Origin: CAYSBE01 sp046309355
Lineage (GTDB): Bacteria > Bacteroidota > Bacteroidia > UKL13-3
Assembly: GCA_046309355.1 (NCBI GenBank)
Contig: JBKCPL010000061.1
Span: 1-44,225, forward strand
Direction of reading: 5' to 3'
Length of the DNA: 44,225 nucleotides
Part shown: one piece after another, positions 1 through 8,110 of the stretch
Layout: each line of letters begins with the position of its first letter
Position numbering within the stretch: position 1 is the first letter of the stretch
The notes under the pieces: generated by a model
The model's input: the letters and a program-made list of their open reading frames with translations, nothing else
What the model was told of the DNA's origin: nothing
Databases searched by the model: none
Program-made: the position numbers and the translations under genes

Positions 1-2784
1 ACTTTAGATCCAGTTACCATAGGAAACCTTGTGATAGTGACCGGGTCAACAACCACATTGGCACAAAATATTAGGCCAACCCTTGCGAGTGTTACTGTGC
101 AAACTGATGCCACATTGAATGCTTCTACCTTTACACTCAACCGTTCGGCAGCCGGAGGTATATTAACCATAGCCGGAACATTGCGTCTGTCGGGCAACAC
201 AGGCGGGGTAACAGGAAGCAACTTCCCAAGTAGTTACACCACCCAAACATTAACAAACAGTACAATTGTGTATGAACGATTAACAGGAGGGCAAACAATC
301 AATTCAGCCGTTACATACACCAACATAGTACTGGGCAATACCAGCGGCACACAAACTGTGGGAGGAAACATTACCATAAACGGAACACTTACCACCACCA
401 CAGGCGGCACGCTGAATATGGGAACCAGTAGACTATTGGGCACATTGACAACCGCCACGCATAATGGCACCTTGCGCACACAAAGCACCAACCCATTGCC
501 TTTCCCTGAAGGAGTTAATTTTGCAAGCGGCAGTTCAACAGGCACCATCACATATGACGCAGCCGCTAACCAAACCCTACCTAATAATACTACTTGCCAC
601 AACCTTAACTTGAACAATGGGAATAGAACAACTCTTGCGGGCAATGCAACCGTTCTTGGAACATTAACCTTTACATCGGGTAGCTGTGCACTGGCAGCAA
701 GTTCAACTTTTACATTTGCCAACCAAAGTGGTAGCAGCGCCACCAACGTATTTAGTTCAACGCCCACCTCAAATATTGTTATTACAGGTTCGGCCGGAAA
801 TTTATTTTTTGACCAGGCCACACCGGGAGCTACCAATACACTGCGCAACTTAACCCTGCAAACAGGTGCAACTGCTGCATTGTCAAATGCGCTGAATATT
901 GCAGCCGGCAGTTCATTTGGCACAGTAATCGTTGCTGCTACGGCCACTCTAAATGCCGCAGGCAACCTTACTTTGAAATCAGATATAAATGGTTCGGCTC
1001 GAGTAGGCACATCTGCCGGAAACATAACCGGAAATGCAACCGTTGAACGTTTTGTGAAAGGTCCTAGTGCAGGCAACGGTAGAAGATGGCGCTTTATGAG
1101 CAGTCCGGTGCAATCAGCTACATTGTTTGATTTGCAACAGGAAATTTATGTAACAGGATTCGGCACGGGTACTACAGCCGGCACTACCAATAGCAATGGG
1201 TTTGATGCCACGTACAACAACGAATCGTCCGTGTACTGGTACAACGAACTGGATACAGGAAATTTAAATAACGGATGGCGTGCACCTACGCACATCGACT
1301 CCGTTTTAGTTCCCGGTATCGGCTACCGCATTTTTGTTCGCGGTCAACGCAATGATCTTACCCAGCTTGAGCGCAACAGCACCACTACACAAACTCCAGT
1401 AACAACAGATTTACGTGGCGTACTCAACCAAGGAGATATTACTATTCCGGTAACTTATACATCAAGCAGTGCGCTATCAAATGACGGATGGAACTTAGTA
1501 GGTAACCCCTATGCATCGGCTATCGACTGGAATGCCATTCACGATGGGGGCCGTATAGGCACAGGTCCCTTTAGTGGCACAAATTATTCCAACCTGGATC
1601 CGAATGTGTGGGTGTATAATCCTGCTACCAACACATACGACTTCTACAATGCGCTAAGCGATGCTGGTACACTTACATCCGGACAGATTCCGGCAGGTCA
1701 GTCGTTTTGGGTAAAAGCTTCGGCAAGCTCACCCGCGCTTACGGTAACCGAAAACCATAAAATAGCTGGTCCGGCTTACGGTTTGTTTAAAACCACGCCT
1801 AATTCAGAAGCTATGATTGAATTGGTAATGGACTCAGCCAATATTGATAAAATGCTGTTGAAATACATCGATGAATCGACCGCATTGCGCGATGCCTACG
1901 ATACACGAAAATACAGTACTGCTATTTACCTGGCATCTTACGGACCCGATAGTGTTGACCTTTCATTAAACTGCAGACCGTTGAATACACAAACTGACTC
2001 CATACCCCTGAGTGTTTTTGTACCTTCTGACGGTAACTACACATTACGTTTTACAAACGGAACGGATCTTTCCATACTTGATCAAGTGTACTTATACGAC
2101 CGCTATTTGAATGCCATTTACGATATCAAGTCAAATCAGAACTATACATTCAGCGTAAATAAAAATGTAACCACAAGTTTTGGCCGTAACAGGTTTGTGT
2201 TGCTTGTATCCGATAGTCAGTTAGACTTGCCGGTACCTGCAAAGTTGGTATCCTTTACCGCACGTGGTACAGAAAAGCGTTCGGCAGAGTTAAAATGGAC
2301 TACTGAAAACGAGAAAAATCTGAACCGAGTAGAGATAGAACGTAGCGCTGATGCGACCAACTTCAGCCAGCTAGCAACTGTCAAACCGGTAAATTCAACT
2401 GCACCTTCATCCTATATGTTTGAAGATGTAACACCCGAAAACACGAATTACTACCGACTAAAACTAATCAGCAATGACGGTACCGTAATGTATAGTCAGG
2501 TAGAACTAGTACGTTTTACAGCTGTAGCCGAGTCGGACGAAATAAGCGTGTATCCAATACCGGTAACTCAAGAAGACTTTATTACAGTTAAAACTCAGAA
2601 TAGTGATCGCATTGAATCCGCACGCGTGTGGAATGCAAGCGGAATGTTGAGAGCTGAAATCAATGGCATTTCAGAAAAGGAATTAATTCTCGATTGTAAA
2701 AATTGGGATACAGGTGTTTATTACATGAACATAAATACGCGAGGTGGCCGTAGCCTGACAAAGAAAATCATAGTGCTGCGGTAA
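1..2784 (+). CDS. T9SS-exported surface protein, beta-helix type (5'-truncated)
   Basis: The reading frame is open from the first base, so the true start and signal peptide lie outside the window; the GTG at 31 is merely the first start-like codon. About 927 codons are visible. Roughly the first 345 residues are low-complexity Thr/Gly/Asn/Ala-rich repeats with 'ITGNATV', 'LTTTTGGTLNMG' and 'NLNLNNGN' type turns, as in secreted parallel beta-helix proteins. A middle part starting near 'RRWRFMSSPV' (about residue 360) is found in many Bacteroidota surface proteins. A Fn3-like segment with 'LKWTTENEKNLNRVEIERS' precedes the C-terminal 80 residues, which form a type A T9SS sorting domain ('ISVYPIPVTQEDF', 'SGMLRAEI', 'GVYYMNINTRGGRSLTKKIIV'). 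The protein is therefore expected to cross the outer membrane through T9SS and be attached or released at the cell surface. A function beyond adhesin or structural protein cannot be read from the sequence. Confidence 0.85.
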   Translation, partial: TLDPVTIGNLVIVTGSTTTLAQNIRPTLASVTVQTDATLNASTFTLNRSAAGGILTIAGTLRLSGNTGGVTGSNFPSSYTTQTLTNSTIVYERLTGGQTINSAVTYTNIVLGNTSGTQTVGGNITINGTLTTTTGGTLNMGTSRLLGTLTTATHNGTLRTQSTNPLPFPEGVNFASGSSTGTITYDAAANQTLPNNTTCHNLNLNNGNRTTLAGNATVLGTLTFTSGSCALAASSTFTFANQSGSSATNVFSSTPTSNIVITGSAGNLFFDQATPGATNTLRNLTLQTGATAALSNALNIAAGSSFGTVIVAATATLNAAGNLTLKSDINGSARVGTSAGNITGNATVERFVKGPSAGNGRRWRFMSSPVQSATLFDLQQEIYVTGFGTGTTAGTTNSNGFDATYNNESSVYWYNELDTGNLNNGWRAPTHIDSVLVPGIGYRIFVRGQRNDLTQLERNSTTTQTPVTTDLRGVLNQGDITIPVTYTSSSALSNDGWNLVGNPYASAIDWNAIHDGGRIGTGPFSGTNYSNLDPNVWVYNPATNTYDFYNALSDAGTLTSGQIPAGQSFWVKASASSPALTVTENHKIAGPAYGLFKTTPNSEAMIELVMDSANIDKMLLKYIDESTALRDAYDTRKYSTAIYLASYGPDSVDLSLNCRPLNTQTDSIPLSVFVPSDGNYTLRFTNGTDLSILDQVYLYDRYLNAIYDIKSNQNYTFSVNKNVTTSFGRNRFVLLVSDSQLDLPVPAKLVSFTARGTEKRSAELKWTTENEKNLNRVEIERSADATNFSQLATVKPVNSTAPSSYMFEDVTPENTNYYRLKLISNDGTVMYSQVELVRFTAVAESDEISVYPIPVTQEDFITVKTQNSDRIESARVWNASGMLRAEINGISEKELILDCKNWDTGVYYMNINTRGGRSLTKKIIVLR

Positions 2785-2805
2785 TACGCACATCATGGTT
2801 GGTTG

Positions 2806-2853
2806 AAAAAAGGAAAATGCAGTGAATCATTATGGTTTGCTGCATTCCTTTTT
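2806..2853 (+). terminator. Intrinsic terminator after the T9SS protein
   Basis: Arms AATGCAG (2816-2822) and CTGCATT (2840-2846) pair, extended by GG/CC and by the A-run (2806-2811) with the T-run (2849-2853). It lies 22 bases after the stop codon of the upstream gene. Confidence 0.7.
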
Positions 2854-2958
2854 GTTCTATTTTATAACTTTTTAAACATTTTGTACAACTTTTTTATCAA
2901 AAAGAAACAACTGATTATAAAAAATAGATAGTTTGGCATTTCACACGAACTACCTCAC

Positions 2959-3417
2959 ATGCTAAATAAATGGAAGAATAGCCGGATTAACGCATTATTC
3001 AGGTCTAATTTTTTAACCGTTGTAAAAGAACTTACCGGTATTTTGCTTGCCGTGATACTGTGCATATCGATTGAGTATTACCGTATAGCCTACATTGAAA
3101 ATCAAGTATTATCAGGCGCCAAACAACAGCTGGATATTTTTAACTTTTTTAAACCGCAACAGTTTCCGTTATGGAAAGTGTGGTCAATCATACTCGTTGG
3201 AGTAATGTACATGTTTTACAAGCGTGTTCATTTGAAACTCTTTGTTGTTTTTGGTTTATTTCTGAATTTGATAGCCATGTTTTCACTAAGGCCAACAGGT
3301 TTGGATGTTAACCTCGAATACATTGTTACCACCTTTATTTATGACTTTATTGAAATAGTTGTCATCTATTTCATTTTCCAATTATTAGTACAAAGTAGCA
3401 AAAAAGCTGATCTTTAA
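2959..3417 (+). CDS. Small integral membrane protein, unknown function
   Basis: This 152-residue protein has four likely membrane helices at about residues 24-45, 72-90, 94-112 and 124-147, with short charged connectors and a Lys-rich C-terminus. The overall layout of four helices with a basic N-terminus resembles small PsiE-like membrane proteins, but I see no diagnostic motif and do not assign a family. It stands alone between two terminator-like regions: the preceding gene ends 174 bases upstream, and the TonB receptor downstream has its own promoter. The ATG at 2959 follows an AT-rich stretch without Shine-Dalgarno sequence, as usual in this phylum. The composition agrees with a real gene, as the hydrophobic segments are regularly spaced and there is no competing frame. 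Confidence 0.7.
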   Translation: MLNKWKNSRINALFRSNFLTVVKELTGILLAVILCISIEYYRIAYIENQVLSGAKQQLDIFNFFKPQQFPLWKVWSIILVGVMYMFYKRVHLKLFVVFGLFLNLIAMFSLRPTGLDVNLEYIVTTFIYDFIEIVVIYFIFQLLVQSSKKADL

Positions 3418-3533
3418 CAATCCGAATTTTTTGATTTTTGCAAATTAATAACGCATTCAGACCTATAATTAAATTGCTCATGTGTTTATATTAAAATATA
3501 TTTAATACACACTAATTTTTTTTTATTTTTTTG

Positions 3534-3563
3534 TTGCATTTTAAAAAACCATGCCTACTTTTG
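3534..3563 (+). promoter_or_regulatory. Bacteroidota-type promoter for the TonB receptor leader
   Basis: TTG at 3534-3536, a 19-base spacer, then TACTTTTG at 3556-3563. This matches the known Bacteroidota -33/-7 consensus (TTG ... TAnnTTTG) exactly. Transcription would start near 3570, giving a leader of about 100 to 150 bases. Confidence 0.7.
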
Positions 3564-3571
3564 TCTCGTTC

Positions 3572-3653
3572 TATGGATTCCTTCCATATAGCAAAAGTGT
3601 GAGTTGGGCCGCAGAAATGCGGCTCTTCTTTTTTAACAGCACCTCACTTTTGC
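3572..3653 (+). ncRNA. Structured 5' leader RNA with internal terminator-like hairpin
   Basis: Three pairings can be drawn right after the predicted transcription start. Hairpin 1 is TATGGA/TCCATA (3572-3577 with 3583-3588). The inner hairpin is GGGCCGCA/TGCGGCTC (3606-3613 with 3618-3625), closed by a GAAA tetraloop and followed by a U-rich tract up to 3634. An outer helix GCAAAA-gt-GTGAG (3591-3603) pairs with CTCAC-TTTTGC (3643-3653) and encloses the inner hairpin. The element could be an attenuator or ligand-sensing leader of the TonB receptor, or a short RNA of about 65 bases ending at the U-tract. I do not recognise it as a named riboswitch class. The pairings are seen in the sequence; the role is inferred. 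Confidence 0.5.
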
Positions 3654-3722
3654 TCAATTAACAGTATATTCATGCAAAGCATTTTTGCAACTGCGCTCAA
3701 AGTTCTATTTTGCCGCACATTT

Positions 3723-6590
3723 ATGAATTGGTTCAACCGTATAGTATACACATGGCTGGCAACATTTTTGATGCTGAGTGCAGCACTAGCTCAACAAAAG
3801 ACGGCAACTATTCAGGGCACGGTAAAAGACAAAAAAGACGGTTCCGAACTCATAGGCGTAAGCATTATTATAAAAGGTACATCACTAGGTGCCAGCAGTG
3901 ATGCCAATGGTAAGTTTGCTATCAGGAATATTAAACCCGGTGAATACGATATTGAGATAAGCTATATTGGCTACACCAAATTACTGCTTACCGGCATAAA
4001 GGTAAAAGCCGGAGACGTCAAAGATTTACAACTTGATTTGATACCCACCTCATTTACTATCGATCAGGATGTGGTAATAGTTGGTAAACGTCCATTGATT
4101 GATATCGAAAAGGGTACATCTGTTAATACTATATCACAGGAAAACATTGAACTGGCACCAGCCAGGCAATTGCAAAGTATAGTGAATACCCAACCCGGTG
4201 TTATTCAATCGCCAGCCGGTGTTAGTATTCGTGGTAGCCGCAGTTACGAAACCGGAGTGTATATTGATGGTGTGCGTGTAACGGACCCGTTGGCAGGTAC
4301 CGGATTTGGATTGGATATAGGCGCAAACGCCATTAGCGACATTGAAATTACGACTGGTGGTATAGGTGCCGATGTAGGTGATGCAACATCAGGAGTTATA
4401 CGAACCAAAACGCGCAGCGGAGGCGACCGCATAGAAGTATCGGCCAACTATAAACGCGACAATTTTGGATTTAATGAAGGCTGGCGAAGCACATGGAATA
4501 CACAGGTAGGCGAATTGAACGTGAGCGGTCCATTCTTAAAAAAACTGCTTGATAACCGGTTGAAATTTTCGGTAGCTTTACGAGCAGCCTTTACCGATGA
4601 GTTTTATCAAAATCCGGCCAATCAGGTGGTTTCATCGTTGTATTCGCAGAATAACGGACGCACGTTCTCCCCTTTTCAGGATAACCGCTGGAGCGCATTT
4701 GTTAAGATGAACTACAACTTTAAAAACGGAAAAATGCTGACCCTATCACAACTGCGTTCCATCAGCATCAATCAGGATATAAATATGCTCCGTATATTCG
4801 GTAATGATTTGCCTTTTCAACCCGGCTATCAATATGCCTTTAGCGAGCAAATGGATAATGCAAATACTTTTACGCACGATGCCTATATGAGCTCCATTGA
4901 CTGGAAACATTCACTGAATAAACGCGTATCGTATACCTTATTGCTTTCGCGTTTTTTTGTGCGACTGCGTGGCGATGCCAACGGACGTTTCTGGAGGCCT
5001 GCAAGCGTTGATCAGGTTTTCGATCCGGCTTCCATCAATGTATTTCCCAACACGTATTTCAATCCGGGTGACAGTGTAGTGTTTGGAAATCTGCCCAGTG
5101 GTTTCTTTAACAACGGAGGAATTGCCACCCTTTGGCACGACCATTATTTTGAAGAGTACACCATTAAAGCCGAAGGAAATGTTTTCAGCAGAAATTCGCT
5201 GAATAAACTCACGTTTGGTATGGAACTTAAGTTTCAGGAGATGCAATGGATTGATATCATACGCCCGTGGATAGGAGCACCCCTGCCGCTGGCTAATGGT
5301 GAGCAATCACAAAGTTTCAGGCTAGGGCAGCAAAGCGATGTGTGGAAAGTGAGTCCGCAGCGAGGCGGGTTTTATATAACCGATCAGATAAAATACAAAG
5401 GTCTGATAGCTAATATTGGCGGGCGCCTTGAATACTGGGCTCCCGGTAGCTATGTAGATGATGCGGTAGACAATATGCGTGCACCTATACGCGATGAACT
5501 GCGTGAGAGTTATAAAGAAAACAGCCTAAAAATAGGCAACCTTAGGTATAAGTTTAGGTTCCTTCCCAAAATCAATGCTTCGTTTCCTATTCGTGAAAAT
5601 CAAATGCTGTTTTTCAACTACACACACAGCACCATTTTGCCCCACCCCTCGTTTGTGTATCCAGGTTTAAACCCGTTTTATCAAGATCGTTCTGTACTGG
5701 CCAATGTAGGCAATCCCGATTTAAATCCGGAAGTAGATATATCGTATGAAATAGGACTAAAGACTCAATTGACCAGTAACGATGCTTTTACACTTACCGC
5801 TTTCTGGAAAGACAAATACGATTTTATTACCACCACATCTGTACTTATTAAAGACAATACCGGCCGTGAGATAAGCCGTACCATTCGAATCAACAGCGAC
5901 TATGCCCGTGCACGAGGCATTGAGGCAGGCTATATCAAACGCATTGGCAACTGGTACAACGGACAGGCATCTATAACCTACATGGTAACTACCGGACAAA
6001 GCGCCAGTGCCAACGAAAAAATAAAAGACTTACTCGCCAGCGGTGCTGTAGAAGACACACGTGAGTTTTATTTACCCTGGGATGTACCCATCGATTTTAA
6101 AACAAACCATATTTTTAAAATTGCCACCAAAGATGGTTTATTCGGCAAGGCATGGTTAAATAACATGAGCTTTTATTTTGAAACCGTAACACGTTCAGGT
6201 GTGCGGTACACGCCCTTCGTTTTTGACCGCAACGACCAAAGTACTGGCCGACCCATTTATGTGATTGATCCTAACCCCGATGCCCGCTGGAGTAAAGTAG
6301 GTGAATACTGGTTTTGGGTAGATTTTACATACACCAAATGGTGGAAATTTGGCAAACGCATGAATCTGTCGTGGAATCTTCAAATCACCAATTTGTTTGA
6401 TAATAAAAATTCAGCCATCATTAATCCGGTAACGGGTACTGCTTTTCAAAACGGGCAAAACGTACCCGACAGTTGGGTAGACCCCCGCTACCGCGACCCG
6501 CGATTAGGAAATCAGGGACCTCCTCCTACCAATCCTGCGCGTTTCCTGCAACAGCGGCATATTCTTACAGGTATTTCGCTGAGGTTTTAA
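3723..6590 (+). CDS. TonB-dependent outer-membrane receptor
   Basis: This is an outer-membrane beta-barrel importer energised by TonB-ExbB-ExbD. I prefer the ATG at 3723 because it gives a clean signal peptide (NWFNRIVYTWLATFLMLSAALAQ); an in-frame ATG at 3672 would add 17 residues. After the signal comes a carboxypeptidase-regulatory-like beta domain ('TIQGTVKDKKDGSELIGVSI ... ISYIGYTK', about residues 26-110), then a TonB-box-like 'DQDVVIVGKRP'. Next is a plug domain ('LQSIVNTQPGVIQSPAGVSIRG', 'YIDGVRV', 'IEITTGGIGADVGDATSGVI') and a long barrel. The barrel contains 'NVGNPDLNPEVDISYEIGLK' and ends in an aromatic residue ('HILTGISLRF'). There is no SusD partner next to it, so it is not a typical SusCD glycan pair, and the substrate cannot be predicted. 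Its leader carries the unusual structure described separately. Confidence 0.92.
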   Translation: MNWFNRIVYTWLATFLMLSAALAQQKTATIQGTVKDKKDGSELIGVSIIIKGTSLGASSDANGKFAIRNIKPGEYDIEISYIGYTKLLLTGIKVKAGDVKDLQLDLIPTSFTIDQDVVIVGKRPLIDIEKGTSVNTISQENIELAPARQLQSIVNTQPGVIQSPAGVSIRGSRSYETGVYIDGVRVTDPLAGTGFGLDIGANAISDIEITTGGIGADVGDATSGVIRTKTRSGGDRIEVSANYKRDNFGFNEGWRSTWNTQVGELNVSGPFLKKLLDNRLKFSVALRAAFTDEFYQNPANQVVSSLYSQNNGRTFSPFQDNRWSAFVKMNYNFKNGKMLTLSQLRSISINQDINMLRIFGNDLPFQPGYQYAFSEQMDNANTFTHDAYMSSIDWKHSLNKRVSYTLLLSRFFVRLRGDANGRFWRPASVDQVFDPASINVFPNTYFNPGDSVVFGNLPSGFFNNGGIATLWHDHYFEEYTIKAEGNVFSRNSLNKLTFGMELKFQEMQWIDIIRPWIGAPLPLANGEQSQSFRLGQQSDVWKVSPQRGGFYITDQIKYKGLIANIGGRLEYWAPGSYVDDAVDNMRAPIRDELRESYKENSLKIGNLRYKFRFLPKINASFPIRENQMLFFNYTHSTILPHPSFVYPGLNPFYQDRSVLANVGNPDLNPEVDISYEIGLKTQLTSNDAFTLTAFWKDKYDFITTTSVLIKDNTGREISRTIRINSDYARARGIEAGYIKRIGNWYNGQASITYMVTTGQSASANEKIKDLLASGAVEDTREFYLPWDVPIDFKTNHIFKIATKDGLFGKAWLNNMSFYFETVTRSGVRYTPFVFDRNDQSTGRPIYVIDPNPDARWSKVGEYWFWVDFTYTKWWKFGKRMNLSWNLQITNLFDNKNSAIINPVTGTAFQNGQNVPDSWVDPRYRDPRLGNQGPPPTNPARFLQQRHILTGISLRF

Positions 6591-6674
6591 ACAACTTATG
6601 CAGGTTTAACGTTTAAGTGATATTCGTATGAATTAAATGACTTATTTCGCAGCATTAATTTAAACTTAACCCCC

Positions 6675-7973
6675 ATGAGAAAAATTTTTTACACGCTTGT
6701 ACTACTCACATCTTTTTCATCGCTATCTGCACAAACATTGCTGGGTGAGAACTTTATTTACACAGTGGGAGACACGTTAGCAAATTTTGCATTATCAAAT
6801 GGATGGGCCGCATTTTCGGGGGGCACTACAAATGCTATATTGGTTAATAGTTCGAGCTTAAGTTTTCCTGGACATGTAGGTTCATCTGTTGGAAACAGTG
6901 TATTTTTAAGATCAACCGGGCAAGATTGTTACAAAACGTTATCCCTTTCGGTTTCTTCTGGTTCGATTTATGCAAGCGCACTGGTAAATGTTGATACCAC
7001 TCAGGCCACCGGTGACTATCCGATAGCGCTACTACCAGATAACAGTACATCTTTATTTACATCTCGCACCTTTTTCAGACGATCATCTGCTAATCACTAC
7101 CGGGTTGCTATATCTAAGTCATCAACTGCACCTACTATATATTCAACTGACTCATTTGCTTACGGCACCACCTATCTGTTGGTTATAAAATATACTTTCA
7201 ACTCAGGAACCACAACAGATGACTCCACTTCACTTTATTATTTAAGTTCTCTTCCATTAACAGAACCTATCACCCCAACATACGGACCTGTAGGCGGAAC
7301 TCAAACTGATGTGCTTAATTTGGGTCGTTTTGCACTGCGTCAAGGGAGCTCGGCTAATGCACCCAGATTATTAGTAGATGCCATTCGCGTTTCCACTTCC
7401 TGGTCAAACGCCCCACTACCTGTTGTATTGAATTCTCTAAAAATCAATTCAGTTAATAATTCTAATCAACTTATGTGGTCAACCGCCTCCGAGCATAATA
7501 ACAGTGGTTTTGAAATACAACGCAGCCAAGATGGGCATTTATTTGAAACAATCGGTTTTATTAAAGGCGCTGGAACCAGCAATGCTATAAACAACTACAG
7601 CTATGTTGATAATGAAATTGATGCAATCACAACGTATTGCTACCGCTTAAAACAACTAGATTTTGACGGTACATCCGATTACTCTAAAACGATATGCGTA
7701 GCAGCACGTAAGCTGGAAGCAGGTTCAGGTAGCACTACGCAGCCCAATCCATTCAACACCGAATTAACCGTAGTATTAAACTCTGCTTTAGAGGGTAATG
7801 CTACAGTGGAACTGGTTGACATGCTGGGTAAAGTAATTGCTGTAAAATCGGTAAATACAGAAAAGAACAACAGCAGTGTTCAGTTCGATACCAATCACCT
7901 CAATAATGGTATCTACTTTGTTCGCATCAATCAGAACGGCAGTATTACCACAAGTAAGGTAGTTAAACGCTAA
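6675..7973 (+). CDS. T9SS-exported protein with lectin/LamG-like N-terminal part
   Basis: This 432-residue protein has an N-terminal signal peptide ending 'SFSSLSAQ'. Residues about 22-255 are a beta-rich region ('GENFIYTVGDTLANFALSNGWAAFSGG', 'LVDAIRVSTSWSNAP') resembling the LamG/concanavalin-like folds of other Bacteroidota exoproteins. It is followed by the Fn3-like linker common in T9SS cargo ('LMWSTASEHNNSGFEIQRSQDG ... YCYRLKQLDFDGTSDYSKTI'). The last 80 residues are a type A sorting domain ('TTQPNPFNTELTV', 'DMLGKVIAVKSV', 'NNGIYFVRINQNGSITTSKVVKR'). It is 84 bases downstream of the TonB receptor and has its own terminator, so it may be co-transcribed or separate. No catalytic motif is visible, so it is probably a surface-binding or structural protein. 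Confidence 0.85.
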   Translation: MRKIFYTLVLLTSFSSLSAQTLLGENFIYTVGDTLANFALSNGWAAFSGGTTNAILVNSSSLSFPGHVGSSVGNSVFLRSTGQDCYKTLSLSVSSGSIYASALVNVDTTQATGDYPIALLPDNSTSLFTSRTFFRRSSANHYRVAISKSSTAPTIYSTDSFAYGTTYLLVIKYTFNSGTTTDDSTSLYYLSSLPLTEPITPTYGPVGGTQTDVLNLGRFALRQGSSANAPRLLVDAIRVSTSWSNAPLPVVLNSLKINSVNNSNQLMWSTASEHNNSGFEIQRSQDGHLFETIGFIKGAGTSNAINNYSYVDNEIDAITTYCYRLKQLDFDGTSDYSKTICVAARKLEAGSGSTTQPNPFNTELTVVLNSALEGNATVELVDMLGKVIAVKSVNTEKNNSSVQFDTNHLNNGIYFVRINQNGSITTSKVVKR

Positions 7974-7996
7974 TAATACCCTACGATAATGTTATG

Positions 7997-8027
7997 AGCC
8001 GGGCTATTTATAGTCCGGCTTTTTTAT
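7997..8027 (+). terminator. Intrinsic terminator
   Basis: AGCCGG (7997-8002) pairs with CCGGCT (8015-8020), with CTA/TAG pairing inside the loop, followed by a run of T from 8020. It lies just after the stop at 7973. Confidence 0.85.
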
Positions 8028-8057
8028 TTTAAAAGGTTAATTGTATTTTAATTGGGT

Positions 8058-8091
8058 TTGCTTTTTTTTCACTATTGGCTAAGTACCTTTG
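8058..8091 (+). promoter_or_regulatory. Probable Bacteroidota promoter
   Basis: TACCTTTG at 8084-8091 matches the TAnnTTTG -7 element exactly. The nearest TTG upstream (8058-8060) gives a rather long 23-base spacer. The predicted start lies a few bases before the ATG at 8111. Confidence 0.45.
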
Positions 8092-8110
8092 ATTACTCAA
8101 TTTAATCAAC

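Noticed and set aside
234..1076. Long minus-strand open frame (280 codons) opposite the first T9SS gene
   Set aside because: The sense strand is a Thr/Ala/Gly-rich repeat region that naturally lacks antisense stops. The antisense product is Val/Pro/Ala-rich with no domain, and the sense frame carries a clear sorting domain.
3606..3634. Plain terminator of the 2959-3417 gene
   Set aside because: Possible in part, but it is about 190 bases after that stop, lies downstream of a consensus promoter and is enclosed by a longer helix, so I treat it as a leader element.
3672..6590. SusC of a polysaccharide utilisation locus
   Set aside because: No SusD, glycoside hydrolase or sensor gene is adjacent; only the general TonB-receptor features are present.
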